Shown here piece after piece: positions 15,750 through 24,139 of a stretch of DNA of 64,000 nucleotides. The DNA is from HGM20899 sp964615195 (GTDB lineage: Bacteria; Pseudomonadota; Gammaproteobacteria; Enterobacterales; Succinivibrionaceae), in NCBI GenBank assembly GCA_964615195.1, contig CAZTNG010000003.1:3781-67780 (forward strand), written 5' to 3'. The number at the start of each line of letters is the position of its first letter. Position 1 is the first letter of the stretch. The notes beneath the pieces are model-generated. The model worked only from the letters and a program-made list of their open reading frames with translations, was not told where the DNA came from and ran no database searches. Both the position numbers and the translations under genes were made by a program.

Positions 15750-16899
15750 TTAATGCTTCTGTTAATTGATGAATATCATTTTCTGTATGTGCTGCTGTAA
15801 TAGTAATACGAAGTCTTGCTGTATTAATAGGTACAGTAGGTGGTCTAATTGCCCCACACCATAATCCTTTTTCCTTAAGATAATTTGCTACAGCTAGCAT
15901 TTTTTGCGTGTCACCAATAATTATAGGTTGGATTGATGTTTGTGAGTTTGATAACTGAATTAGTTCTTGATTTATTTCATTTTTAAAAATCTTTATAAGA
16001 TTGAAAAGGTGTTCTCTTAATTCATTTCCATCATGAATAATATCAAGTGCTGTTATAGTAGCATGTGCTAAAAAAGCTGGTGCGGATGTAGAATAGATAT
16101 ATTCACGGCTTGTATTTACCATGTATGCAGCAAGATCTTCATCTGTAGCTATAAATGCGCCACTTAGTCCACAAGCTTTGCTTAAAGTTCCCATATAAAC
16201 ATCAGCATTATTGTATGTTAAATTTTGAGTAAAAAGTGACCCTTTCCCATATTCTCCAATTACTCCAAATCCATGTGCATCATCAAGAACTAGCGGAGTA
16301 TTATATTTGTTACAAATCTTGTTAATTTCAGCAATATCTGTTATATCTCCATCCATACTGAAAACACCTTCTGTAAATAATACAGCTTTTGGTAGTTTGG
16401 AAATAAGCTCTTCTGCTTTATTTAAATTCTGATGTTGAAATCTATGAAAATTTGTACTTCTTGATGCAGCATCTTGCATTGATGCATGTACTAGTTTATC
16501 TAAAACCAAATCAGCTTTTAAATCTATGAAAGCCTTAATCAATGCTTGGTTTGCTGCAAAACCTGAATTAAATAGCAAAATTCCTTTCTTTCCAGTAAGT
16601 TCAGAAAGCTTGAGTGAAAGATTGTTATGTGCTTCTGTAAAACCTGTGACGAGAGCACTTGCACCGGTGCCAGCTCCATAAAGATTTATACCTTCATGTA
16701 ATGCATTAATTAGTTTTGGATGATCTGACAATCCTAAATAATCATTAGAGGCAAAGTTTATATAATTTTTATTATTAATTGATATTAATCTAGAACTAAT
16801 TTTTTTAACAACAGGACATGATCTATACATACCGGAGCTTTTTTTTTGTAAAAGAATTTGTTTTAAATCAAATATGTCGTTGAATATTTCTTTAATCAT
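15724..16899 (-). CDS. bioF: 8-amino-7-oxononanoate synthase BioF
   Basis: BioF condenses pimeloyl-ACP with alanine in biotin synthesis. It is a PLP enzyme of the alpha-oxoamine synthase family. The 391-residue protein shows NFASNDYLGLSDHPKL, the glycine-rich GAGTGASALVTGF, LVLDDAHGFGVIG and the PLP lysine in MGTLSKACGLSGAF. The C-terminal domain has IRPPTVPINTARLRITITAAH. The start overlaps bioB by 8 bases, which indicates translational coupling in the bioBFC operon. Confidence 0.95.
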   Translation of the reverse strand: MIKEIFNDIFDLKQILLQKKSSGMYRSCPVVKKISSRLISINNKNYINFASNDYLGLSDHPKLINALHEGINLYGAGTGASALVTGFTEAHNNLSLKLSELTGKKGILLFNSGFAANQALIKAFIDLKADLVLDKLVHASMQDAASRSTNFHRFQHQNLNKAEELISKLPKAVLFTEGVFSMDGDITDIAEINKICNKYNTPLVLDDAHGFGVIGEYGKGSLFTQNLTYNNADVYMGTLSKACGLSGAFIATDEDLAAYMVNTSREYIYSTSAPAFLAHATITALDIIHDGNELREHLFNLIKIFKNEINQELIQLSNSQTSIQPIIIGDTQKMLAVANYLKEKGLWCGAIRPPTVPINTARLRITITAAHTENDIHQLTEALNEACNKIG

Positions 16900-17947
16900 T
16901 TTCTTTATCCACGAGCTTGAAGCATTTGTGATCTGCTAAATTGTCATGTAAAGCTTCATAAATATCCTTTTGATTATCTAATGGGGTATCTTGAGAATGT
17001 CTTAATGTTGTTTTTACACCTAATTTATGAAGTAAATATTCATCGGAGTTTTCACTTGCATTTTCTGTTGTTAATAACTTGCAACCATAAAATATTGAAT
17101 TTGCACCAGCCATAAAGCAAAGAGCCTGAGCCTCATCCGATAAGCTTTTGCGTCCAGCTGATAATCTAACAAAAGAGTCAGGCATAATTATTCTAGCAAC
17201 GGCAATCATTCTGATAAAATCAATAGGGTCAACATCAGGTGCGTCTTCTAATGGAGTTCCCTTAACTTTTACTAGTAAATTAATTGGTACAGATTCAGGA
17301 TGAGGTGTTAGATTAGCAAGAGCTTTTAAAAAGCTAGCTCTATCTGTTAGGCTTTCTCCCATACCAACAATACCACCTGAACAAATTTTTATTCCCGCAT
17401 TACGAACTAATTTTAATGTTTCCATGCGATCTTCAAATGTTCTAGTAGTAATAATTTCTTTGTAAAATTCAGGAGATGTGTCTATGTTATGATTATAGTA
17501 ATCTAATCCTGCGGCCTTCAATTCTTGAGCTTGTTTTTCATTAAGCATGCCCAAAGTCATACAAGTTTCAAGTCCTAAAGCTTTTACCATTTTTATTACT
17601 TCTTTTAAAAAGGGCATATCAGAATCTTTAGGATCTCGCCATGCAGCACCCATGCAAAAACGTGTTGCACCGCTGTCTTTGGCAAGCTTTGCTCTTTCTA
17701 AAATTGTATTTAAATCTAGCAGTTTTTCTTTTTGAACTCCAGTGTTGTGGTGAGCACTTTGGGGGCAGTATTTGCAGTCTTCAGGACAACTACCAGATTT
17801 AATTGACAACAGTGAACTTACTTGTACTTCGTTAGGCGTAAAATGTTGACGATGTATTTTTTGAGCCTCAAAAACTAATTCAAGAAAAGGCTTCATAAGT
17901 AAATCTTTAATTTCAGCCACGGTCCAGTTGTAGCGAATATTGTCCAT
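16892..17947 (-). CDS. bioB: Biotin synthase BioB
   Basis: BioB is the radical SAM enzyme that inserts sulfur into dethiobiotin. The 351-residue protein (start ATG at 17947 with AGGAGT 7 bases upstream) has the CxxxCxxC cluster in CPEDCKYCPQSAHH at about residues 50-60. It also has FCMGAAWRDP, YYNHNIDTSPEFY, ICSGGIVGMGES and RLSAGRKSLSDEAQ. An upstream in-frame start at 18040 adds 31 non-homologous residues and would cover the bio promoter region. It is first in bioBFC and divergent from bioA, as in E. coli. Confidence 0.96.
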   Translation of the reverse strand: MDNIRYNWTVAEIKDLLMKPFLELVFEAQKIHRQHFTPNEVQVSSLLSIKSGSCPEDCKYCPQSAHHNTGVQKEKLLDLNTILERAKLAKDSGATRFCMGAAWRDPKDSDMPFLKEVIKMVKALGLETCMTLGMLNEKQAQELKAAGLDYYNHNIDTSPEFYKEIITTRTFEDRMETLKLVRNAGIKICSGGIVGMGESLTDRASFLKALANLTPHPESVPINLLVKVKGTPLEDAPDVDPIDFIRMIAVARIIMPDSFVRLSAGRKSLSDEAQALCFMAGANSIFYGCKLLTTENASENSDEYLLHKLGVKTTLRHSQDTPLDNQKDIYEALHDNLADHKCFKLVDKEND

Positions 17948-18000
17948 TTTGCAAACTCCTATAAATATTTTTAAGAGAAGTTTAGTATAAGAGAGTATAC

Positions 18001-18031
18001 TGTCAATAATTTTTATTAAATAAACTTTACA
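18001..18031. promoter_or_regulatory. Candidate BirA operator between bioB and bioA
   Basis: The 96 bases between the divergent bioB and bioA genes contain TGTCAATA (18001-18008) and ACTTTACA (18024-18031). This is a degenerate inverted pair 31 bases long with a 15-base spacer. BirA operators of proteobacteria read TGTAAACC-N15/16-GGTTTACA. The right half fits at six of eight bases, the left half less well. Position is the stronger argument. Confidence 0.45.
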
Positions 18032-18043
18032 GTTGTACAAAAT

Positions 18044-19333
18044 ATGAACAATAAACTTGAAGAATTTGATTTAAAACATGTTTGGCACCCTTACACATCA
18101 TTAACTGATCCTATTCCTACATATCACGTAGTTAAAACTGAAGGTACCAATCTTTATTTGGATAATGGTAAAAGACTTGTTGATGGTATGTCGAGCTGGT
18201 GGGCATGTTTGCATGGATACGGAAATGAATATATTAAGAATGCGATAATTAAACAACTTGGTGACATGTCACATGTAATGTTTGCAGGAATTAGGCATGA
18301 TCCTGCTACTAATCTTTGCAAAAAGTTAGTTGATATAAGTCCTGAAGGTTTAGATTATGTTTTTTTAAGTGATAGTGGTTCTGTAGCTGTTGAAATTGCG
18401 TTAAAAATGGCAATTCAATATCAGTGTGTAAAACGTCCGAAACGAACAAAGTTTATGACTGTTAAAGGTGGATACCACGGTGATACATTAGGTGCAATGT
18501 CCGTAACAGATCCTGATGGCGGAATAAATACAGTTTATAAAACGTATACTCCACAGCAAATTTTTGCACCAAGACCTAATATTTCTTTTGATGGTGAGTG
18601 GTTATCTGAAAAGGCTACAGAATTAAGAAAATTATTTGTTGAACATGAGCATGAAGTAGCAGCATTTATAATTGAGCCTATTGTTCAAGGTGCAGGAGGT
18701 ATGAATTTTTATCATCCTCAATATCTACGCGAAATAAGGGCTCTTTGTGATGAATTCGATATATTATTTATAGTTGACGAAATTGCTACAGGATTTGGTC
18801 GTACCGGAGTTATGTTTGCTAGTGAATATGCGCAAATTGCCGGAGATATTATGACCGTTGGTAAAGGCCTTACTGCGGGTTTTATGACATTAAGCGCTGT
18901 TTTGTGTAATGACAAGGTAAAAAATGCAATTAGTGCTAGTCCAGCAAAGGTTATGATGCATGGACCAACTTTTATGGCTAACCCTTTGGCTTGCGCTTGT
19001 GCTAATGCAAGTATTGATGTGTTGTTTAGTTATGATTGGCGAAACGCTGTTAAGAATATTGAAAAAATATTACTTAGAGAACTTAATGTTCTTAGTAATT
19101 CTATAATTGTTAAGGAAGTGAGAGTCCTAGGAGCAATTGGAGTAATTGAGCTTTATGAAAATGTCAATACTCCAAAAATGCAATCATTTTTTGTTGAGGA
19201 AGGTGTGTGGCTTCGTCCATTTGGAAATATAATATATATATATCCTCCATTTATTATATCTGAAGCTGATTTAATGATGTGCACTAGTGCAGTGGTTAAA
19301 TTAATTAAATTAATGGAAGACGGTAAGTTTTAA
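18044..19333 (+). CDS. bioA: Adenosylmethionine-8-amino-7-oxononanoate aminotransferase BioA
   Basis: BioA transfers the amino group of S-adenosylmethionine to form 7,8-diaminopelargonate. The 429-residue protein is a class III aminotransferase. Motifs are HVWHPYTSLTDP at the N-terminus, DGMSSWWACLHGYG, FLSDSGSVAVEIALKMA, GGYHGDTLGAMSVTDP and FIVDEIATGFGRTG. The PLP lysine lies in MTVGKGLTAGFM. It lies alone on its strand, divergent from bioBFC, and ends at a bidirectional terminator. Confidence 0.95.
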   Translation: MNNKLEEFDLKHVWHPYTSLTDPIPTYHVVKTEGTNLYLDNGKRLVDGMSSWWACLHGYGNEYIKNAIIKQLGDMSHVMFAGIRHDPATNLCKKLVDISPEGLDYVFLSDSGSVAVEIALKMAIQYQCVKRPKRTKFMTVKGGYHGDTLGAMSVTDPDGGINTVYKTYTPQQIFAPRPNISFDGEWLSEKATELRKLFVEHEHEVAAFIIEPIVQGAGGMNFYHPQYLREIRALCDEFDILFIVDEIATGFGRTGVMFASEYAQIAGDIMTVGKGLTAGFMTLSAVLCNDKVKNAISASPAKVMMHGPTFMANPLACACANASIDVLFSYDWRNAVKNIEKILLRELNVLSNSIIVKEVRVLGAIGVIELYENVNTPKMQSFFVEEGVWLRPFGNIIYIYPPFIISEADLMMCTSAVVKLIKLMEDGKF

Positions 19334-19336
19334 TAA

Positions 19337-19365
19337 AAAAAGCAGAATTTAAAATTCTGCTTTTT
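19337..19365. terminator. Bidirectional terminator between bioA and the next gene
   Basis: AAAAAGCAGAATTT (19337-19350) and AAATTCTGCTTTTT (19352-19365) form a near-continuous 14-bp inverted repeat, with A- and T-runs on both sides. It can end both bioA and the gene convergent with it. Confidence 0.85.
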
Positions 19366-19372
19366 AATGAAT

Positions 19373-20170
19373 TTAATTACAAGTTTTACTAGCAGTTAGT
19401 TTTGTTACTTCTTTATCATTTATTGATCCAAACCAACTAAACTCATCAAGCATACCAATTAATCTTCGAGAATCTTTATTTTTACATGTTAATGCATAAA
19501 TTGTTTGGATTTCTTGATTAAGATTGTTAATTGCCACATCCATTGTTTCATTATTTTTAGGTTCATAACTTAGATATATATAGAGTTTTGAACCAGGACC
19601 AGCAACTGCATGGGTAACTGTTAGTTGGTCATTTACTTTGCTTGGAAGGGCTTTATTCATTAGGGGAACATAAAAAATATTTAAGAAATTTTCATCATAA
19701 TAGCCCTGCTTTAATTGTTTTTTAAAAGCGGTACTTGCATCAAAATTATTAATGCCATAGTTGATGCAATATTCAGGGGTAAGTTTTAGTAAAAGCAATT
19801 GTTCATCGTTAGCATCATTAATCTGAATATTTAAATAATTTTTAGTATTTACATATTTATGCATGTTAGGCTTAACCTTTTTGCCATCACAAAATGCTCC
19901 TAAAAAAACATCTGGTAGCATTGTTACGTAAGTAGCAGCATAGCTTGGGTTATCTTTTAATGTTAGTACATCACTATTAAGTTCAAATAACACGTCAATT
20001 CCGTTGCCATCGGCATTAGGTATGATACTTTGAGTATGTAGTTTATTAATATCTGGTGGTATCTGCTTTTTTAAATCTTCAGCTAAATCGGCGTTGGTTA
20101 TTTGGTATTTATTACAAGCATTTATGCAAAATACTGCTATAAGCAACGTTAGTAACATACATATTCTCAT
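19373..20170 (-). CDS. Predicted lipoprotein of unknown function with two similar modules
   Basis: The 265-residue product has a signal peptide with a plausible lipobox (INAC, Cys at about 19), so it should be an envelope lipoprotein. I do not recognise a named family. Two halves look alike. One runs at about residues 36-135 and ends AFCDGKKV...LTPEYC; the other at about 175-265 and ends LTCKNKDSRRL...ASKTC. Each has a beta-rich stretch around an Asn/Gly turn (DGNGIDVLFEL, GPGSKLYIYLSY), then a helix and a Cys pair about 30-40 residues apart. The protein at 34396 seems to carry one copy of the same module. It is convergent with bioA. Confidence 0.65.
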   Translation of the reverse strand: MRICMLLTLLIAVFCINACNKYQITNADLAEDLKKQIPPDINKLHTQSIIPNADGNGIDVLFELNSDVLTLKDNPSYAATYVTMLPDVFLGAFCDGKKVKPNMHKYVNTKNYLNIQINDANDEQLLLLKLTPEYCINYGINNFDASTAFKKQLKQGYYDENFLNIFYVPLMNKALPSKVNDQLTVTHAVAGPGSKLYIYLSYEPKNNETMDVAINNLNQEIQTIYALTCKNKDSRRLIGMLDEFSWFGSINDKEVTKLTASKTCN

Positions 20171-20320
20171 AGCTAATCCTCATTAAAAGTATGTAATTAT
20201 AGTTTACTATGTCATGTCGGAAAAAGGTATTTAGATAGCTATTTTTATGTCTTAAAGACAGATATTAGTCAAGAAAGTTTTATTAAGATATATAAAGCAT
20301 CAAACTTTTAGTAAATAAAT

Positions 20321-20355
20321 AAAAGGTATTCTTTGATGAATAAAGAATACCTTTT
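20321..20355. terminator. Terminator of proS
   Basis: AAAAGGTATTCTTT (20321-20334) and AAAGAATACCTTTT (20342-20355) form a perfect 14-bp stem. The A-run on the plus side gives a T-run for the minus-strand proS transcript. Confidence 0.8.
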
Positions 20356-20378
20356 ACATGATTTATAAAAAATAAATT

Positions 20379-22100
20379 TTAGTTTTTAAGTACATCTTCA
20401 ATATGAGACATAATTTGGTTAATTGGTAATTTAACCTTATCACACTTTGATCTGTCTTCATATTCTGCCATACCTTCGGCAAGAGCTTTTTCACCAATAA
20501 TAACGATGTGTGGAATGCCTATAAGTTCCATATCGGCGAACATAACACCAGGTCTTTCCTTACGGTCATCTAGTATTACTTCATAACCTTTCTCAGTTAA
20601 TTGCTTATAGAGCTTATCTGCTTCATCAGCAACAACTTTACTCTTAGAATAATTGATAGGAATAATAGCCACTTGGAATGGAGACATGGATTTTGGCCAT
20701 AAAATACCTTTATCATCATGGTTTTGTTCAATAGCTGCCGCAATAACACGAGTTACACCAATACCATAACATCCCATTTCCATAGGTATATTTTTGCCTG
20801 ATTCATCGAGGACTGTACAACTCATAGCTTCAGAGTATTTTGTACCTAATTCAAATACTTGGCCAACTTCAATACCATGCTTTAATACTAATGTTCCCTT
20901 TCCATCTGGACTTGGATCGCCTTCTACAACACAACGTACATCAGCTACTTCAAAATTAGGAATATCTCTGTCCCAATTAACTCCTGATAAATGGAATCCT
21001 GTTTCATTTGCTCCACAGTAGAAATCACTTAATACAGAAGCTGATCTATCAACAATAATTCTTCCCTTGAAACCTACTGGACCTAAAGAACCTGGGGTTG
21101 AGCCAGTTGCAATTTTAATTTCTTCTTCAGTGGCCATTGTTAATGGGCTAAATACACCGTCAATTTTTTCAGCTTTTATTTCATTTAATTCATGATCTCC
21201 TCTGAGAACAATCATCACTAAATTTTTATTACCGTTAGTATCAATACCATGAACAATTAATGATTTGCTGACTATTTTTTCTGAAATATTTAAAAATTGT
21301 GCTACTTCTGAAACACTACGACAGTTTGGTGTGGATATCTTTTCAATGGTCTTTAATGCTGCATTACGCTTGATGTTTGGCATAACGGCTTCTGCCATTT
21401 CAATATTTGCCGCATAGCTAGATTCAGTGGAGAATGCAATAATATCTTCACCTGCATCTGCTAACACTTGGAATTCATGTGAATGATTGCCACCAATAGA
21501 TCCTGTATCTGCTTCAACTGGTCTAAAATTTAAGCCTAAACGGTTAAATATATTACAATAGGTGTTATACATGAGATCATACGTTTCATGTAGGCTATCT
21601 TTTGTTAAATGGAAAGAGTATGAATCCTTCATAATGAATTCTCTACCACGCATTACACCAAATCTAGGTCTTACTTCATCTCTAAATTTAGTTTGGATCT
21701 GATAAAGGTTCATAGGAAGTTGTTTGTAACTTTTTATTTCATATTTTGCAAGATACGTGATTACTTCTTCGTGTGTAGGTCCTAGTACAAAACTGTTTTC
21801 CTTGCGATCTTTAAAACGGCAAAGTTCAGGGCCATAATGTTCCCAACGTCCTGATTCTTGCCATAATTCTGCAGGTTGTACAACAGGCATATTAACTTCA
21901 AGAGCTCCAGATTTATTCATTTCTTCACGGATGATGTTTTGAACTTTTTGTAATACTCTTTGGCCTGTAGGAAGCCAAATATATAAGCCTGATGCTAATT
22001 GACGAATAAGACCTGCTCTTAGCATTAATTGATGACTTGCGACAGACGCCTCAGCCGGAGTTTCTTTTAGTGTTGATAGTAAAAACTTGCTAGTTCGCAT
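20379..22100 (-). CDS. proS: Prolyl-tRNA synthetase ProS (bacterial type)
   Basis: ProS charges tRNA-Pro. The 573-residue protein has the length and order of the bacterial type with the editing (INS) domain. It begins MRTSKFLLSTLKETPAEASVAS. Class II motif 1 is RQLASGLYIWLPTGQRVLQK, motif 2 lies around KFRDEVRPRFGVMRGREFIMKDSYSFH, and the editing domain spans about residues 225-400. Motif 3 is in GCYGIGVTRVIAAAIEQNHDDKG, followed by the anticodon-binding domain (LDDRKERPGVMFADMELIGIPH). It is a single-gene unit. Its upstream region is shared with nqrM, which is divergent. Confidence 0.97.
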   Translation of the reverse strand: MRTSKFLLSTLKETPAEASVASHQLMLRAGLIRQLASGLYIWLPTGQRVLQKVQNIIREEMNKSGALEVNMPVVQPAELWQESGRWEHYGPELCRFKDRKENSFVLGPTHEEVITYLAKYEIKSYKQLPMNLYQIQTKFRDEVRPRFGVMRGREFIMKDSYSFHLTKDSLHETYDLMYNTYCNIFNRLGLNFRPVEADTGSIGGNHSHEFQVLADAGEDIIAFSTESSYAANIEMAEAVMPNIKRNAALKTIEKISTPNCRSVSEVAQFLNISEKIVSKSLIVHGIDTNGNKNLVMIVLRGDHELNEIKAEKIDGVFSPLTMATEEEIKIATGSTPGSLGPVGFKGRIIVDRSASVLSDFYCGANETGFHLSGVNWDRDIPNFEVADVRCVVEGDPSPDGKGTLVLKHGIEVGQVFELGTKYSEAMSCTVLDESGKNIPMEMGCYGIGVTRVIAAAIEQNHDDKGILWPKSMSPFQVAIIPINYSKSKVVADEADKLYKQLTEKGYEVILDDRKERPGVMFADMELIGIPHIVIIGEKALAEGMAEYEDRSKCDKVKLPINQIMSHIEDVLKN

Positions 22101-22407
22101 GATTATGCCTTGTGTATATCTATTAATTTAAGTAACAATAATTCATTGTTGTTTTGTGTGTTATTTTAACAAAAATGGCGAGTTTTTAATACAAAAACAT
22201 AAATCTAAAAAGTTTTTTTAGTTATAGATGAAGGTTCATAAAATTTAATTATTTATACAAGTTATGTATGAGGAATGTAAGTGCTTTTACTTAAATTATT
22301 TTTTTTTAATTTTTAATCAATAAATTTGTTAAAAAATGTATATACATGAAATAGTTTCATCTTTGTGTTAAAATTTGAAGTTAGTATCAATTTTTGAGAG
22401 TTTTGTT
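22101..22407. other. Intergenic region proS-nqrM
   Basis: These 307 AT-rich bases carry the divergent starts of proS and nqrM. I see no RNA gene and no clear operator. Long A and T runs make promoter calls unreliable here. Confidence 0.5.
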
Positions 22408-22632
22408 GTGATTATATTTCTGTATACCTTTATTGGTTTCGTACTCTTCTTTCTTCTTTTAGCGATAGGCTACATTATTCAACATAAAGTAATTCACGGT
22501 TCATGTGGTGGTTTAGGTACAGTCGGAATTGAAAGAGAATGTTCTTGCGAGAAGCCTTGTTTTACACGCAGAATTAAAAATCATTTAGAAGAAAGAAAAA
22601 AAGCAAAGAATAAGGATCAATCTGCACAATAA
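22408..22632 (+). CDS. nqrM: NQR maturation protein NqrM
   Basis: NqrM is a small membrane protein needed to insert iron into the NqrD/NqrE subunits of the Na+-translocating NADH:quinone reductase. I place the start at the GTG at 22408, because GAGAG lies 7 bases before it and the 74-residue product then matches the family's length. A TTG at 22375 would add 11 residues. One membrane helix (residues 2-24) is followed by the conserved VIHGSCGGLGTVGIERECSCEKPC with its four cysteines, then a charged tail. apbE follows after 46 bases, and both genes serve NQR assembly. The nqrABCDEF genes themselves are not in the window. Confidence 0.85.
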   Translation: MIIFLYTFIGFVLFFLLLAIGYIIQHKVIHGSCGGLGTVGIERECSCEKPCFTRRIKNHLEERKKAKNKDQSAQ

Positions 22633-22678
22633 AGCTCAGATAATCCAAAATTTTAAATTTGTTATATTGGAATTAAGT

Positions 22679-23734
22679 ATGAAAAAACTTTTACTAAGAT
22701 GCCTAGGTGTATCATTACTAACAGTTAGTATTTGCTGTTTAACTAGTTGTGATCTAGGTAGTACCCCAAAAAATGAAGTTAAGGTCGGTGGTCGAACAAT
22801 GGGCACCTTCTACAATATTACCGTTGTAGGTGAATATCCAGGTGGCGCAGAACAGTTGAAATATGATTCTGAAAAAGTATTAGATAAAATCAATAAAGAA
22901 ATGTCTACTTTTGATAAAAAAAGTATGCTTTCAAAATTTAACCAAAGCAAATCTGTAGAACCTTTTGAAATATCACAAGATTTGGCTGATGTGTTTGTTG
23001 AAAGTTTAAGATCTGGCCATGATTTAAATGGTGCAACTGATGTAACAGTTGGTCCATTGGTGAATGCTTGGGGATTTGGTCCACAGAAGTTTACTCATGA
23101 ACCAACAGAACAGGAAATTTTAGAAGCTAAAAAATTAATTGGTTTAGATAAACTCCATGTTGAGATTAGTGCTGATAAAGCAACAGTACGTAAAGATATT
23201 CCTGATCTTTATGTTGATCTTGCTACCGTTGGTGAAGGATTCGGCGCTGATAAGCTTGCTCAATTGATGGATAATCATGGTGTTCAAAACTATATGGTTT
23301 CTGTTGCTGGTGCAATTAGAACTAAAGGTGTTAATAGTCGTGGCACTGATTGGGTGGTAGCTATAGAACATCCAACAACAGAGCAGCAGGTTGGGCAACG
23401 TCTAGAAATTCCTGTATGTACAAAAGGTCAAGCAATTTCAACATCTGGTAGTTATCGTAATTTTATAATTAGCAAAGATGGGAAGAGGGAGTCTCATATT
23501 ATTGATCCAAATACAGGCAGACCAATTGAACATAATACAGTATCTGTAACTGTAATTGGTCCAACAGCTCTTTGGACTGATGCTGTAGATACTGGATTTA
23601 TGGTAATGGGATCTGAAAAAGCTTTGGTGTATGCTAATGAAAGAAATATACCAATATATACAATTATAAAAACTAAAGATGGTTTTGAATCACATTATAG
23701 CCGTGCGATGAGCAGATACCTTGAATGTGAGTAA
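22679..23734 (+). CDS. apbE: FAD:protein FMN transferase ApbE
   Basis: ApbE attaches FMN covalently to threonines of NqrB and NqrC (or RnfG/RnfD). The ATG at 22679 has GGAA 6 bases upstream and opens a lipoprotein signal with Cys in LTSCDLG, anchoring the enzyme in the periplasm. The 351-residue product shows the family motifs GRTMGTFYNITV, NKEMSTFDKKSMLSKFN, VTVGPLVNAWGFGP, VDLATVGEGFGADKLAQL, and SGSYRNFI with HIIDPNTGRPI. The end (DAVDTGFMVMGSEKAL) carries the conserved Asp region. It follows nqrM, which supports a role in NQR. Confidence 0.95.
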   Translation: MKKLLLRCLGVSLLTVSICCLTSCDLGSTPKNEVKVGGRTMGTFYNITVVGEYPGGAEQLKYDSEKVLDKINKEMSTFDKKSMLSKFNQSKSVEPFEISQDLADVFVESLRSGHDLNGATDVTVGPLVNAWGFGPQKFTHEPTEQEILEAKKLIGLDKLHVEISADKATVRKDIPDLYVDLATVGEGFGADKLAQLMDNHGVQNYMVSVAGAIRTKGVNSRGTDWVVAIEHPTTEQQVGQRLEIPVCTKGQAISTSGSYRNFIISKDGKRESHIIDPNTGRPIEHNTVSVTVIGPTALWTDAVDTGFMVMGSEKALVYANERNIPIYTIIKTKDGFESHYSRAMSRYLECE

Positions 23735-24139
23735 TATTTATTTTCTTTTAAACATCTTTATTTTGAAAATAAAAGTGTAAATTAAATAAAAAAATTCTGT
23801 TTCTATAAAGGCCAAATTCATTTTATTATGAGTTTGGCCTTTTATTTTGCTCAGGGGGTTATTGTATGTAGATTATGGTTTTAGATTGTAATTTGTATAC
23901 AAAATTATGAACTTGTACTTTTTTATTTTTACTAATAAATTAGTAATAGTTTTAGTTTATTTGTAAAATTACCTTGGTATTTTTAACGTGTTTTCAACCT
24001 TATGCAAAAAATCAAAGTTTTGGGTATAAGTTACAGTTGGTGAATTATTATGGGTATTCTTTTAAAATAGATTTATATCATGTATCTTATAGGGTATTAC
24101 GGATATAATCGTAAACAAATTAATATTTAGGAATTTATT
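23735..24139. other. Intergenic region apbE-mpl
   Basis: This 405-base stretch holds the apbE terminator (23807-23845) and, further on, the AT-rich upstream region of mpl. A short palindrome TTGTATACAA lies near 23895. No open frame or RNA gene is supported. Confidence 0.5.
23807..23845 (+). terminator. Terminator after apbE
   Basis: AAAGGCCAAA and TTTGGCCTTT form the base of the stem, extended through TTCAT/ATGAG with a mismatch. TATTTT follows it. It lies 75 bases after the apbE stop. Confidence 0.75.

Noticed and set aside
17948..18040. Upstream start for bioB
   Set aside because: It adds 31 hydrophobic residues not found in BioB and covers the divergent promoter region.
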